The notes beneath the pieces are model-generated. The model had not been told where the DNA came from. It worked only from the letters and a program-made list of their open reading frames with translations, and ran no database searches. Shown here one piece after another: positions 36,351 to 46,823 of a DNA stretch of 64,000 nucleotides. The stretch's first letter is position 1. Each line of letters starts with the position of its first letter. Location of the stretch: positions 248,001 through 312,000 of the forward strand of contig NZ_MSCJ01000003.1 in the NCBI RefSeq assembly GCF_002954615.1, read 5' to 3'. The position numbers were made by a program, and so were the translations under genes. The stretch is from Photobacterium angustum (GTDB lineage: Bacteria; Pseudomonadota; Gammaproteobacteria; Enterobacterales; Vibrionaceae).

Positions 36351-39233
36351 CTAAGGGTATTGCACTTTTTTAAAGCACATTAAGGTATTAAGTGATGGAT
36401 CATGTGCCTGTAACAAATACTGTTTGCTGTCTTTTAAGCCCTTTTTTTCTAGCGCAGATATCCAATAATCAATGCCTTGGAAGTTTCTCAACTCGGCTTG
36501 ATTTTCTTGCCAACTAATATGTAATCCAGCATTAAAAACGGTATGGACTAAAGAGCAAAATGTACGTTGTTGATCGGTACCTGCATCGTGATCTCGTAAG
36601 ATAAAATACCCTTCAGGTTTTAATACGCGATAAATCGAATCAATATAGGCATCGAGCTTTTCGGGCGGACAGTGATGTAGCCCTATATAACAGGTGATCA
36701 AATCTAAGCTATTATCTTCAATGATATTATCAGGGATAGGCTCATAATCATTCAGCGCAAAAAACTCACCAACTAATTTTATACTACCGCGTTCGACAAT
36801 CTCTGCAGGTGAGTTATCTGGGGCACTTTCATTAGAAATAAAAACTTTTCCTGATAGCTTCAACGCCTTTTTTAACCCATTAACATAGCGTCCTGTAGAG
36901 CCAATTTCTAAATAGCCATTAAGATGCCTGTCTGTTGGTAGAATGGTTTGGGTTTGCTCTGCCATTTCTTTTTTTTGCTTTGCTAGCGCAGGAAGCGCAA
37001 ATCGAATATCTGCAAGCGCTGGTTTGATATCTGGTAGTGAATACTGGATCTCATGATAGATAGCTTCATCAGAATTTATGTACTGACAAGCGTCCATTAT
37101 GAGCTGGTGGAATAAATGCTCGGGGTAGAGGTGATAAATATTTTGTAAAAATAGATAGAAGGCATCCCGTTGTTGAACGGTATTATAGATTTGTCGAAAT
37201 TCGGAGCCATTTATTTCTTCTGGGCTAAATAACGTCGGATCATTGTTTTGGCGATAATATTTATCCCATAAGCAGTGACGAAAACGATAATCAGAATCCC
37301 ATTTCGCTTTGAGTTCAAACAACTTTGTGGCATTAGGGTAGGCGCGATGGAATTGATCAAAACGCGCATGGGGTTGATACGGTAAGTAATAACAGCCACC
37401 CGCATTTATCGCTGCTTCAATTAATTCTCTTGTCCAAATCGCCACTTTTTCTTGTTCTGCCTTGCTTGCTCCTTGTTTGTAATAGAGTACAAACGCAAAC
37501 ACTTCTTCTCTTGCCCACGCGAGAATAGAGCCTGGATCTGGATGAGAGTGACGAATAGAAATATTCACAGTATTAACCGCATAACGGGTCAGTATTTCTG
37601 TCATTTTTGGTGTGAATTGTTCAATGTTCCCAACAGGAATAAAATACTCCTGTAGTACGTAAGTGGTTTCCGTCCGTGAGATCGGCTCGAGTTCTGCCAC
37701 ATCATAATTGGCTTCATCATTACGTGTTGTGATCTTTTTTCGCCAATAAAGGGCTGGCTCGTAAATATACTCTCGTAGCCAGTTACCAAAAGGAGCTTCA
37801 GTGATGGTCCAGAGCATATATTTTTCAGCTAAATAAAGTTTACGTGATTGCCTTGGGGCAACATTTACCGCTTGACCTGTACTGAACCAAGTAATGACTT
37901 GTACCCGATTAAACTCTGGTGGCAGCATATCAGCATTATGGAAAACAGCATCTGGGTCGCCTTTGATATTCTCGGCAAAAAAAGCGGGGTATTCCGTTAA
38001 CGGTATTTTCTTATGTAAACGTTTTATACGACTGTCGTTCGTGAGTGATAACTCTGCTTCAACAATGATTCCCAATGCGCCATAACCACCAATGGCGCCA
38101 TAAAATAGTTCGCTATGTTGCGTGGGAGAAGCAATGACAGCGGTACCGTCATCTAATAATAATTTAATTTCATTAACAGAAAGAATCAGCGGACCAAGGC
38201 TAACATAACGTCCGTGACAATTAACACTCAATGAGCCACCTATGGTGAAATTGGCATAGGTTTGCATGATTTTTACCGCGAGGCCGTAGTCTTTAATCTT
38301 GGCTTGAATATCACGCCAACGAGCCCCCGTTTGCACACGAATAGTTTGTTTGTTTATATCTAGTTCAAGGATACGGTTGAGGCCACGCATATCAATATGT
38401 AACGTATCTGGATGTGCGGTTTGTCCGCCCATGCTATAGCGTCCACCACCAATTGAAACAGGCTTGGATGTCGATTGGAGCATTGTTTGTAATTGCTCAA
38501 TCGTGCCAGGAATATAGACATCATCAACACTAACGGAATAGAGCCGAGATACTTCTTTTATAATATTGGTATTGGTCGTTTGTGATGATGTGCTTGTTGG
38601 TAACACATAGCGAAGTCTTAATAATAAAGGTAAGCCATATTGCTGGCTTAATGCTTCAGAGCCAGATTGTGATACTTGGTAAAAGCCATAGCGCTGATAA
38701 AAACGGATGGCACTTTTATTACAAAAGGTGACGTCTAATTCAATGCATCGATAACCTTGCTGATTTAATTGATGGCAAAGATCATCGAGCAATGATGTGC
38801 CAAGGCCTTGTCCTCGAGCATTTGAAAATATAGCAACATTGTTAATGTAAAAAGCATCTTTAGAGGGTAGAGGGACATAGTTAGCTAATGCTTTTCTGAC
38901 CGTCGTTAATATACGCCATTTTAAATGAAGCGGGGAGGCAAAAAGCAGTTGTATCGCGCCTGTTAACTCTTGTTGTTGTAATTGCTGACGAGAGTATCCG
39001 AGGACCGCGCCTTGGGTAATATCATTATGATTATAAAGCCACCCAAACCGATAACTAAATAGCCCTTGAGGTTGTACAACAAGTTTATGCAATACGCTCA
39101 GTGCTGTTTGTTTATCAATAAAGATGAAATTCATTAATTCATGCGAACTATCATAGATACAATTAACTATTGTTTCTATATCAGCTTGTTGTGCATGTTT
39201 TAGTGTTGTCTGCGTTTTTTGTGGCGGATTCAT
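36351..39233 (-). CDS. GNAT acetyltransferase / FAD-linked oxidase / SAM methyltransferase fusion
   Basis: One uninterrupted 960-residue protein with three enzyme-like domains. Residues about 10-205: GNAT fold with the acetyl-CoA loop near 139-145 (ARGQGLG) and CNKSAIRFYQRYGFY. About 230-700: FAD-binding type 4 (PCMH) oxidase with SIGGGRYSMGGQ, TGARWRDIQAKI, FTIGGSLSVNCHGR and GGYGALGIIVEAEL, followed by an oxidase C-terminal region. About 755-950: class I methyltransferase with LEIGSTGRYVNGL, NSLDLITCYIGLHHCPPEKLDAYIDSIYRVLKPEGYFILRD. No signal peptide. The combination suggests one biosynthetic or tailoring pathway for a small molecule, but neither substrate nor product is known. No partner genes flank it. 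Confidence 0.85.
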   Translation of the reverse strand: MNPPQKTQTTLKHAQQADIETIVNCIYDSSHELMNFIFIDKQTALSVLHKLVVQPQGLFSYRFGWLYNHNDITQGAVLGYSRQQLQQQELTGAIQLLFASPLHLKWRILTTVRKALANYVPLPSKDAFYINNVAIFSNARGQGLGTSLLDDLCHQLNQQGYRCIELDVTFCNKSAIRFYQRYGFYQVSQSGSEALSQQYGLPLLLRLRYVLPTSTSSQTTNTNIIKEVSRLYSVSVDDVYIPGTIEQLQTMLQSTSKPVSIGGGRYSMGGQTAHPDTLHIDMRGLNRILELDINKQTIRVQTGARWRDIQAKIKDYGLAVKIMQTYANFTIGGSLSVNCHGRYVSLGPLILSVNEIKLLLDDGTAVIASPTQHSELFYGAIGGYGALGIIVEAELSLTNDSRIKRLHKKIPLTEYPAFFAENIKGDPDAVFHNADMLPPEFNRVQVITWFSTGQAVNVAPRQSRKLYLAEKYMLWTITEAPFGNWLREYIYEPALYWRKKITTRNDEANYDVAELEPISRTETTYVLQEYFIPVGNIEQFTPKMTEILTRYAVNTVNISIRHSHPDPGSILAWAREEVFAFVLYYKQGASKAEQEKVAIWTRELIEAAINAGGCYYLPYQPHARFDQFHRAYPNATKLFELKAKWDSDYRFRHCLWDKYYRQNNDPTLFSPEEINGSEFRQIYNTVQQRDAFYLFLQNIYHLYPEHLFHQLIMDACQYINSDEAIYHEIQYSLPDIKPALADIRFALPALAKQKKEMAEQTQTILPTDRHLNGYLEIGSTGRYVNGLKKALKLSGKVFISNESAPDNSPAEIVERGSIKLVGEFFALNDYEPIPDNIIEDNSLDLITCYIGLHHCPPEKLDAYIDSIYRVLKPEGYFILRDHDAGTDQQRTFCSLVHTVFNAGLHISWQENQAELRNFQGIDYWISALEKKGLKDSKQYLLQAHDPSLNTLMCFKKVQYP

Positions 39234-39429
39234 AGAATTATTATTCCTGTATAAGCTAAATCAATCCACTTGGCACTATAAATAAAGATAGTGTGAGCTT
39301 AACTATTTCGCTGTATGTTTTTCTTTATTAACATCATAGAATATGTTTCTCTCGTCTCTTAACGGATGAACCAGTTAACACAAAATGGTATTATTAACGG
39401 CTGTTTTGCCTGTGACACTTGGATAACTA

Positions 39430-39990
39430 ATGAATTTTGACCGTATTGTGTGTTTCGATCTCGAAATGTGTTGTTGGAATGATGGCCGCACATCTAGAAC
39501 CGGTGAAATCATCGAAATTGGTGTGGCAGAGCTTGATCTCAACACCGGAAAAATTGTTCGTCGGGCACAACATTATGTGCGTCCTGCAAAAGATGAAATC
39601 TCTCCGTTCTGTACAGAGTTAACAGGAATTAAGCCTGAGGTTGTTGAAAAAAATGGTAAGCCGCTTTCTGTGATTTTAAAATCGATCGAACAAAAGTTTG
39701 GTGGTCGACATAAGATCTATGCAGCGTGGGGACATGACGATCGTATTTTGAAAAAGGAATGTTTAGCTAAAGAGCTAAAAGTCCCTTTTCGTGAATATTT
39801 AAATCTTGCCACTTTATTTAAATTACAGCGTCATGTGACTAATAAACGATTAGGTCAACGTGCCGCAATGGAAATTGCTGGTGTTGAATGGGAAGGGCGT
39901 CAGCATTCGGGTTATGTCGATGCGTATAACCTTGCGCGTTTAGCGGCAACCATGTTCTGCGAAAAAGACACAGATTCAACACAGGAATAG
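39430..39990 (+). CDS. DEDDh-family 3'-5' exonuclease
   Basis: 186 residues, KapD/ERI1-like. Catalytic acids: Asp and Glu in VCFDLEMCCW near residues 10-12, Asp in AAWGHDDRILKKE near 100, and His-x4-Asp in HSGYVDAYNLARLA near 159-164. TGEIIEIGVAELDLNTG and FCTELTGI are typical of the exonuclease fold. It probably trims RNA or DNA 3' ends; the exact substrate is not visible. A terminator follows at 40017-40042. Confidence 0.87.
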   Translation: MNFDRIVCFDLEMCCWNDGRTSRTGEIIEIGVAELDLNTGKIVRRAQHYVRPAKDEISPFCTELTGIKPEVVEKNGKPLSVILKSIEQKFGGRHKIYAAWGHDDRILKKECLAKELKVPFREYLNLATLFKLQRHVTNKRLGQRAAMEIAGVEWEGRQHSGYVDAYNLARLAATMFCEKDTDSTQE

Positions 39991-40016
39991 TGTTACTTCC
40001 AATCGATTTGTTTAGT

Positions 40017-40042
40017 AAAGCCGACTGATAGAGTCGGCTTTT
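40017..40042 (+). terminator. Terminator of the exonuclease gene
   Basis: AAAGCCGACT/AGTCGGCTTT stem with a five-base loop (GATAG) and T run. Confidence 0.9.
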
Positions 40043-40234
40043 TTATGTGTATGATGTAATTCGTGCGATGAAAATGCTGTTGTTTATATTTTGTGATTCG
40101 GTGCCAATGCTTGAGGAGATATTTGGATAACTAAAATATTAATATTAGTTTGTACCAAGGGATTAAGTGTTTAAACAGCAAAATATAATGCGTTATGTAT
40201 ACTGACAAAAGCCGCTCATTAAAAGGTAACTTTT

Positions 40235-42205
40235 ATGTCACAGAATACGTTTATTTTGCATTCCGCTTATCCTCCATCAGGTGATCAACCTGAAGCTTTA
40301 GCTCGATTAATCGGTAATATTCAGGATGGTGTTACACACCAAACACTGCAAGGGGTTACCGGATCTGGGAAAACTTTCACGATGGCAAATATGATCCATC
40401 GCCTTCAGCGTCCTACCTTAATATTGGCTCATAACAAGACGCTTGCCGCACAACTTTATAGTGAAATGAAACGTTTCTTTCCTGAAAATGCTGTCGAATA
40501 TTTTGTCTCTTATTACGATTACTACCAACCTGAAGTGTATATTCCTGGTAGCGATCGCTTTATTCGTAAAGATTCTGCGGTGAATCAACAATTGGAACGA
40601 TTACGTTTATCGACCACCAAATCGTTGATTGAGCGTAAAGACGTGATTGTAGTGGCATCGGTATCTGCTATTTATGGCTTAGGCGATCCAGCCCAATATC
40701 GCGCAGTACAAATTCCCTTATCGGTGGGCATGACCATCGATAGAGAAGACTTTATTCAACGTCTTGTCGCGCTGCAATATAGCCGTTGTGAGCGAACGAT
40801 TGAACGAGCAACTTTCCGTGTACACGGTGAAATATTTGATATCTATCCAGCAGATTCAGAATCAAAAGCAATACGTGTAGTGATGTTTGATGACACCATT
40901 GAGCAACTTCAATGGCTTGACCCTATTACAGGGAAAGTGTTGGGCGACATTGACCATTATTTTGTCTCTCCAAAAACCTTGTATGCCGCTTCAAAAGACA
41001 AGTTAATGAAAGCCAGCATTGAAATTCAAAAAGAATTAGAAATGCGTGTCGCTGAATTAAATAATGAAAATCGTATTGTGGAAGCGGCAAGGCTGTATGA
41101 GCGCACGACACATGATATAGAAATGATGCAGCAACTTGGATATTGTTCAGGATTAGAAAACTACTCATGTTATTTAAACGACCGCGATCCTACTTTGCCA
41201 CCGACGACCTTATTAGATTATTTACCTGAAGATGGCTTACTGTTTATTGATGAATCCCATGTGATGATCCCGCAGATTTCTGCAATGTATCGCAGTGATG
41301 TGAGTCGTAAAGAGACATTAATTGATTATGGCTTTCGGTTGCCATCAGCGAAGAACAATCGACCTTTAATGTTTAAAGAATTTGAGCAAATAAAACCACA
41401 AACCGTATTTGTATCAGCTACCCCCGGTGAGTACGAACTCAAAAAATCACAACAGCATGTTATTGAACAAATCATTCGCCCGACAGGCTTGCTTGATCCT
41501 ATTGTTGAAGTGCGTCCTTTAGCGACTCAAACAGACGATCTATTAAAAGAAATATCAGAGCGTACGCAAAAAGATGAACGAGTATTGGTGACGACATTAA
41601 CGAAAAAAAGTGCAGAGGCATTGTATGAGTTAATGGTAGAGCAAGGCATAAAGGTTAGTTATATTCACTCAGAAGTAAAAACCGAGCAACGGGTTGAAAT
41701 TATAGATGATTTACGTGCAGGTAAGTTTGATGTGCTTATCGGGATAAACCTGTTGCGAGAAGGTTTAGATATTCCTGAAGCCTCATTGGTTGCGGTATTA
41801 AATGCCGATCATGCGGGATTCTTGCGTTCAACACAGGCGCTGATTCAGATCATTGGTCGTGCTGCTCGTAATGCAAACGGTAAAGCGATTTTATATGCTG
41901 ATAAAATGACGCCAGCAATGCAGCAAGCGATGAAGGAATCACAACAACGCCGAGAGCGACAGGTGGAATATAATAAAGCACATAATATTACGCCAGCCTC
42001 TTCTCAACGTAAAAAAGCAGGAATAGATAATAATGAGCCTGCACAACATAGTGTTGAGTTCTGCTCTAATCTATCTGAGTTATGCCAGCAAATTACGGCA
42101 ACAGAAAAAGAACTACTGGTGGCTTGTGATACGAATGATGAAATACAAGTTGGTATTTTTAGAGAAAAGCTCAATGAGTTATATCGTCAGTTCATATTTA
42201 TGTAA
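40235..42205 (+). CDS. uvrB: UvrB-type excision-repair helicase, divergent
   Basis: DNA-damage verification subunit of UvrABC. 656 residues, slightly shorter than the usual 670-odd. Walker A GVTGSGKT near 40-47; the damage-sensing beta-hairpin [15 protein letters not shown] with all its Tyr; [11 protein letters not shown]; Walker B-like [46 protein letters not shown]. The C-terminal UVR domain, where UvrC binds, is kept ([13 protein letters not shown]...[11 protein letters not shown]). The linker before it is short and several conserved positions differ from E. coli UvrB, so this may be a second, chromosome-II copy. Its last about 180 bp are duplicated at 46824-47013. Confidence 0.88.
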   Translation: MSQNTFILHSAYPPSGDQPEALARLIGNIQDGVTHQTLQGVTGSGKTFTMANMIHRLQRPTLILAHNKTLAAQLYSEMKRFFPENAVEYFVSYYDYYQPEVYIPGSDRFIRKDSAVNQQLERLRLSTTKSLIERKDVIVVASVSAIYGLGDPAQYRAVQIPLSVGMTIDREDFIQRLVALQYSRCERTIERATFRVHGEIFDIYPADSESKAIRVVMFDDTIEQLQWLDPITGKVLGDIDHYFVSPKTLYAASKDKLMKASIEIQKELEMRVAELNNENRIVEAARLYERTTHDIEMMQQLGYCSGLENYSCYLNDRDPTLPPTTLLDYLPEDGLLFIDESHVMIPQISAMYRSDVSRKETLIDYGFRLPSAKNNRPLMFKEFEQIKPQTVFVSATPGEYELKKSQQHVIEQIIRPTGLLDPIVEVRPLATQTDDLLKEISERTQKDERVLVTTLTKKSAEALYELMVEQGIKVSYIHSEVKTEQRVEIIDDLRAGKFDVLIGINLLREGLDIPEASLVAVLNADHAGFLRSTQALIQIIGRAARNANGKAILYADKMTPAMQQAMKESQQRRERQVEYNKAHNITPASSQRKKAGIDNNEPAQHSVEFCSNLSELCQQITATEKELLVACDTNDEIQVGIFREKLNELYRQFIFM

Positions 42206-42229
42206 AAAAGGATATTAATTGATAGGAAC

Positions 42230-42255
42230 TTAAGGCCGTAATTATTCGGCCTTAA
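42230..42255. repeat. Inverted repeat after uvrB, copy 1
   Basis: TTAAGGCCG (42230-42238) and CGGCCTTAA (42247-42255) with an eight-base loop. No T run follows, so it is not a classic terminator. The second copy at 47041-47066 has compensating changes. Confidence 0.75.
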
Positions 42256-42585
42256 TAGTAAAAACGAACTAGATAATCATGATGTTAATGATATTTATAA
42301 TATGAGTATGCTTTATTAGTCATTAATATCTTACTTCTAGATATACAGTTTAATTTTCTCAAACTTTAATCCATTCTTTCAATAGTGCTGTTTACATATA
42401 TGAAACAAAAAAGCACTACAACCCTAACATCCGCCTTTTAAAAAATGAAAAATAAAACAATAAAATAACAATGGAACGGTGTTTCATTTGTAAGGGGATG
42501 TTTCAAATAGCGTTTTTTTGTGTTCTCTTGTTATGTATTTAATTGATAAATAAGATATTTATTGAAGTTTTGTCGGAGGGGGAGT

Positions 42586-42601
42586 CGTGATTAAGATCAC
42601 G
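42586..42601. promoter_or_regulatory. CRP-like operator of the c-di-GMP operon
   Basis: CGTGATTAAGATCACG resembles TGTGATCTAGATCACA, the CRP optimum; only the outermost bases of the palindrome differ. A -10-like TATACT follows. The centre lies roughly at the -35 region, so repression, or activation from a further -10 (CATAAT), are both possible. Confidence 0.6.
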
Positions 42602-42680
42602 TTAAAAATTTATTATACTTCATAATAATTTCTTGTTGTAAGAACTTTAATGAAAATAAGCATATTTAGATATATAAATA

Positions 42681-43949
42681 ATGAATATAAACTTTATTAT
42701 CAGAGCATTTTGTTTAAATGTAGCATTAATCATGCTTGTCATTTTTTACAACTATATAAATATAAACACATTAGAATATAGAATTACTAATAATTATGAG
42801 AAGATTATATCTATAACACGGTATTTTCATCATCGTTTTTTGAATGCAGAATATAAAATGTATGAATCAGGTGTTTATAAATTTAATGATAATGATAAAA
42901 ATCAAGGTGGCGTGATTATATCAAAAGATGGCTTATATCCTGAATTATTAGAAGATTTGAATAATAATTACAAAGATATTTTAGGATTTTTACCTAAAAG
43001 TTATTTTAAATCTTTAACCTTTATTATGCCAAATGCTCATTATGTTTTACCGTTGAAAGATAAAAAATATATTATTGATAATGATTATATTAACGATGTA
43101 ATTAAAAGAAAAAAATTGAATTATAAATTTAACTTTTTCAGAGATGATGACGTAAAGGTATCAAGTAAAGATAAAAATAAAAATAGGCAAGAAATAATAT
43201 TACCTATTTATATTAAAGGCGTTATTGAAGCTATATTTATTGTTGATGTTGATATTAGTTGTATAACTAAGTATATCAATAACTATAATGATGAGATGTA
43301 TACACAATATGAAGTTGAAAATAAAGATGGATTATTAACTCAAAAAATAGAGGTACCTTATGCAAAAAATGATAAAGAATATATTTATATAGGATTGAAT
43401 TTATTTGATGTAATGTTATTAATATTTAAACTATATTTAATCATTGAGTGTATGTACCAAATACTATGTCGCATGTTTACATTTTTTTATAAAAGAATAA
43501 TGTATGACTCAATGACTCATTGTTTAAGGCGAAATATTTTTGATATGAAGTATAAAACATTGAGTTCTCGCTCTGTAATTATATTTGATATTGACCATTT
43601 TAAATTAATTAACGATAACTTCGGTCATGCTATTGGCGATCATGTTATTGGTGAGATTGGCAAAATGTTACAGCAGCAAGCAAGAAAACATCACCTCTAT
43701 TTTCGCTGGGGGGGAGAAGAGTTTTTAATATTATTACCAAAAACAAACAAGAAAGCATTACTGGACTATGCAGAGATACTTCGTCATGAGGTAGAGTCTA
43801 TGACATTATTAGATGGAAATAATGTGACGATTTCATTAGGTACTAGTGAGCAAAAGCCAAAAGAACATATATATCAGACGATTTACCGTGCAGATATGGC
43901 TCTTTATCAAGCAAAGGAATTGGGTCGAAATAAGAGTCATTATTTATGA
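42681..43949 (+). CDS. Membrane diguanylate cyclase (GGEEF), no I-site
   Basis: Makes c-di-GMP from two GTP. Two hydrophobic helices (residues about 8-24 and 240-260) frame a periplasmic sensor region of unknown fold. The cytoplasmic GGDEF domain follows (DSMTHCLRR; IIFDIDHFKLINDNFGHAIGDHVIGEIG; FRWGGEEFLILLP; RADMALYQAKELGRNK). The active site is intact. The inhibitory RxxD motif five residues before GGEEF reads RKHH, so product inhibition is probably lost. It is first in an operon with overlapping frames (ATGA overlap with the next gene). Codon use is extremely AT-rich (many AAT, AAA, ATA), unlike neighbouring uvrB, hinting at foreign origin. Confidence 0.9.
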   Translation: MNINFIIRAFCLNVALIMLVIFYNYININTLEYRITNNYEKIISITRYFHHRFLNAEYKMYESGVYKFNDNDKNQGGVIISKDGLYPELLEDLNNNYKDILGFLPKSYFKSLTFIMPNAHYVLPLKDKKYIIDNDYINDVIKRKKLNYKFNFFRDDDVKVSSKDKNKNRQEIILPIYIKGVIEAIFIVDVDISCITKYINNYNDEMYTQYEVENKDGLLTQKIEVPYAKNDKEYIYIGLNLFDVMLLIFKLYLIIECMYQILCRMFTFFYKRIMYDSMTHCLRRNIFDMKYKTLSSRSVIIFDIDHFKLINDNFGHAIGDHVIGEIGKMLQQQARKHHLYFRWGGEEFLILLPKTNKKALLDYAEILRHEVESMTLLDGNNVTISLGTSEQKPKEHIYQTIYRADMALYQAKELGRNKSHYL

Positions 43950-45247
43950 TTTTAAGACGAGTGATTATTTTTCTACTTCTTAATATAGTCTTTTTTACAT
44001 TAACGTATAGTTTATATTATAGCTATAATAAGATTAAACAGAAAGAAGTCGAAGAGTATATAAGAGTTCAACTTTATCATGTTTTTGATAATCTTGAAGT
44101 AGTCTCTTCTTTCTATGCTAATGCAAAAACGGTAACAATAGAAGGAGGTCTACACCATATAAATCATGTTGGTGTTTATACGCCTGAAAAAAATGAAATT
44201 AAATCTTTATCTCAAGGTGTTAATGCATTATCAAAAAATTTAAAAGAATTAATTGGTGATGAACTTTGGAGTTTAGGTATTATTGATAATAATAATGAGA
44301 AAATAAACACGATATACTTTTCTCCAATGAGAGTTAGCCATATACAGATATTTTTAAATAGTGATTATGACTTTTTTAATCATGTTTTAAAAAATGAAAA
44401 ACTACCTACTACATATGAAGAATCATTAGAGTATGGTCTTATAATGCAAACTGAAGCATATAAGGAAAGCTTTAATCACCAGTGTGTAAGAAGCATATAT
44501 TATCCTATTTATATTAGTAGGAAACTAAAAGCATTATTACTATTGGATGTTAAGTCTACATTATATCAAACTTGGATAGAGAAGTTTAACAACACACAAT
44601 TTACATTGTTTTCATCTGAAGAGAATTTAAATAGCAAGTTTTTGAATAAATTAGAATTACCTTATACAAAAAATGACTCTTTATCTATCTATCTTAATAA
44701 AGAGTTGTTATTAAAATACAGTTTTGTATTCTCTTTTGTGTTGGCTTTTTTAGTTAGTTATGTTTCTAATATTTTGAATTACGTTATAAATTTATACCAG
44801 AAAGACAATATGACTCAGTGTGTTAGAAGAGATATTGTTGAGCCAAAGCTAAGGAATAAAAGATTAAATAATCAAGCCGTTTTAATGGTAGATATCGATA
44901 AATTTAAAAGTATTAATGATAATTATGGTCATGATTACGGTGATCAAGTTATTACTACCGTGGCTTCAATTTTGAAAGATAATACGAGAAAAGGAGATAA
45001 GTGTATTCGGTGGGGGGGAGAAGAATTTATGCTCATACTGAATATTAAAGATATCGATGTAGTGAAAAATAAAGCAGAGCAGTTACGTATAGCGATTGAG
45101 TCTCAAAATTGCCTTGATATTAAATTTACGGTATCGATTGGTGTCGCTATGGCTGAAAATAATTGTTTTTCGCAAGTATTAGAAAGAGCGGATATGGCGC
45201 TATATCATGCAAAAAATAATGGACGAAATCAGGTCGCATATTTATGA
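43946..45247 (+). CDS. Membrane diguanylate cyclase (GGEEF) with I-site
   Basis: 433 residues; same plan as the preceding gene: N-terminal helix (VIIFLLLNIVFFTLTYSLYY), periplasmic sensor, second helix (FVFSFVLAFLVSYV), then GGDEF domain (MVDIDKFKSINDNYGHDYGDQVITTVASIL; IRWGGEEFMLIL; RADMALYHAKNNGRNQ). RKGD lies exactly five residues before GGEEF, a proper RxxD inhibitory site, in contrast to its partner. It overlaps the upstream gene by four bases and the downstream EAL gene by four bases (ATGA), so translation is coupled. AT-rich like the first gene. Confidence 0.9.
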   Translation: MILRRVIIFLLLNIVFFTLTYSLYYSYNKIKQKEVEEYIRVQLYHVFDNLEVVSSFYANAKTVTIEGGLHHINHVGVYTPEKNEIKSLSQGVNALSKNLKELIGDELWSLGIIDNNNEKINTIYFSPMRVSHIQIFLNSDYDFFNHVLKNEKLPTTYEESLEYGLIMQTEAYKESFNHQCVRSIYYPIYISRKLKALLLLDVKSTLYQTWIEKFNNTQFTLFSSEENLNSKFLNKLELPYTKNDSLSIYLNKELLLKYSFVFSFVLAFLVSYVSNILNYVINLYQKDNMTQCVRRDIVEPKLRNKRLNNQAVLMVDIDKFKSINDNYGHDYGDQVITTVASILKDNTRKGDKCIRWGGEEFMLILNIKDIDVVKNKAEQLRIAIESQNCLDIKFTVSIGVAMAENNCFSQVLERADMALYHAKNNGRNQVAYL

Positions 45248-46683
45248 ATATTAAATATATGAAGTCTTTCGCTTTAGTTATATGCTCTGTGCTATTTTTG
45301 TTTACTTTTTTAACAAGTTCTACCTTGTTGTATGAAAAATTTATTTATAAAAAAGTTCGTACGGAACATTTGTTGCAGCGTAAGATGTTTAACTTGGTAT
45401 TAAATAGCAAACAGGAATTAATTGTTAATTTTTCGAAGATGACAATCCCGAGTGTGTCGGATCAACGCGCATTAAAACGTTATGTATCTGATAACAAAGA
45501 TGTCAGCAGTGTATCTGTCATCTATAATGATCACTATGTATATAGTACCTTCGGTAATCGTTTGTATTCGATGAAAAAAACAGCGAAAGCTGGCTTGAAT
45601 ATTAAAATGCAAAGTTCACTAACCCATAGACCTACGCTGTCTTATGTTGTGCAAGTCAACCCTGAAACCTATTTAAAGGTGTACTTTAAGCCGTTTCGTT
45701 TCAACGTGGTTGATAATATTGGTTATGGTTATATCACGCTCTTTGATGTGGTTGAAATTGGCGACAATAATAAATTATTAAGAAATAGTCTTTTAAGTAA
45801 CCGTAAAGAACATCAGTTTACTTTAGATGACGTAGAGTTCTTCGTAGAGATTAATCCGACTTTAGCCGTTAAAGAGTTTGTTGCGTCACGTTATGTTTAT
45901 CTTTTGTTACTTTTCATTTTCTGTATAACGTGTACTTTTCTATTATCAGAATATCTTAAGAAGATATGGGTCGCTTACTGTATTCGTAGAAATACGATTC
46001 AACCTTACTTGCAGCCGATTGTGGATAAGCATGAAAATATTATTGGTGCTGAAGTATTGGCACGTTGGATCACTAAAAAAGGAGAGGTCATTGCACCCAG
46101 TTTATTTATTCCTTATATCGAAAAAAAGCAATTAACACCATTATTAACACAGTCTCTAATGAAGCAGATTTATCAAAGTTCGCTGATGCAACAAAGCCAA
46201 GAATTAAAGTTAAGTTTTAATTTCACAGAGTACTGTTTATTTGATAAAAATGTTTATAAGGCAAGTTTACTGATAGCACCACATTGTAAGTTAATCTTGG
46301 AGTTTACCGAATCAGCTCCATTTTCTCATTCCAATGTTAAAGAGCGTATGGAGCAGTTTCATAAAAATGGTATATTTTTCGCACTTGATGACTATGGTAC
46401 AGGCTACTCTGCACCGCACTATTTAACTGAATATGATTTTGATTATTTAAAAATAGATCGTTGTTTTATCGAACAGATTGAGCATAACCTAAAATCAATT
46501 CATGTCGTTGAGTCTTTAGTTTTACTTGCTAAGAAATTGCAACTCACAGTCATTTCAGAAGGGGTTGAGACGCTTATACAAAAGCAGATGCTAGAGCAAT
46601 GGGGAATCAAGCAATACCAAGGTTTTTACTTTTATAAACCAATGTCATTGAAAAGCTTCATGGATATATTTAGACCTTATTGA
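45244..46683 (+). CDS. Membrane EAL-domain c-di-GMP phosphodiesterase
   Basis: 479 residues. Two transmembrane helices (about 8-25 and 215-235) enclose a periplasmic sensor; the EAL domain fills the C-terminal half. Catalytic features: EVLARW (EAL variant, Glu kept), FNFTE, ILEFTES, LDDYGTGYSA, YLKIDRCFI and ISEGVET, all expected for activity. Third gene of the operon with the two cyclases, so synthesis and breakdown of c-di-GMP are encoded together. A full paralogue lies at 47636-49075. Confidence 0.9.
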   Translation: MNIKYMKSFALVICSVLFLFTFLTSSTLLYEKFIYKKVRTEHLLQRKMFNLVLNSKQELIVNFSKMTIPSVSDQRALKRYVSDNKDVSSVSVIYNDHYVYSTFGNRLYSMKKTAKAGLNIKMQSSLTHRPTLSYVVQVNPETYLKVYFKPFRFNVVDNIGYGYITLFDVVEIGDNNKLLRNSLLSNRKEHQFTLDDVEFFVEINPTLAVKEFVASRYVYLLLLFIFCITCTFLLSEYLKKIWVAYCIRRNTIQPYLQPIVDKHENIIGAEVLARWITKKGEVIAPSLFIPYIEKKQLTPLLTQSLMKQIYQSSLMQQSQELKLSFNFTEYCLFDKNVYKASLLIAPHCKLILEFTESAPFSHSNVKERMEQFHKNGIFFALDDYGTGYSAPHYLTEYDFDYLKIDRCFIEQIEHNLKSIHVVESLVLLAKKLQLTVISEGVETLIQKQMLEQWGIKQYQGFYFYKPMSLKSFMDIFRPY

Positions 46684-46823
46684 TTCGCAATTAACCAGTT
46701 TTATCGAACGATTAATTCTCCTTGTGCAGATACAAGCAGATTTTATTTCTGATTTGTAGGTAAGTGCCCGCTATTCGTTTTAACCTGTATTTTCAAAACG
46801 CTCTTTGCGAACTTACTGTTCTT

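Larger units (their letters stand above)
42206..42680. other. Intergenic region, 475 bp, upstream of the c-di-GMP operon
   Basis: Contains a hairpin at 42230-42255, long AT-rich sequence, and a CRP-like palindrome at 42586-42601 with a TATACT -10 element 14 bp after it. The hairpin, the CRP-like site and the start-up layout recur at 47041-47300. Confidence 0.65.
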
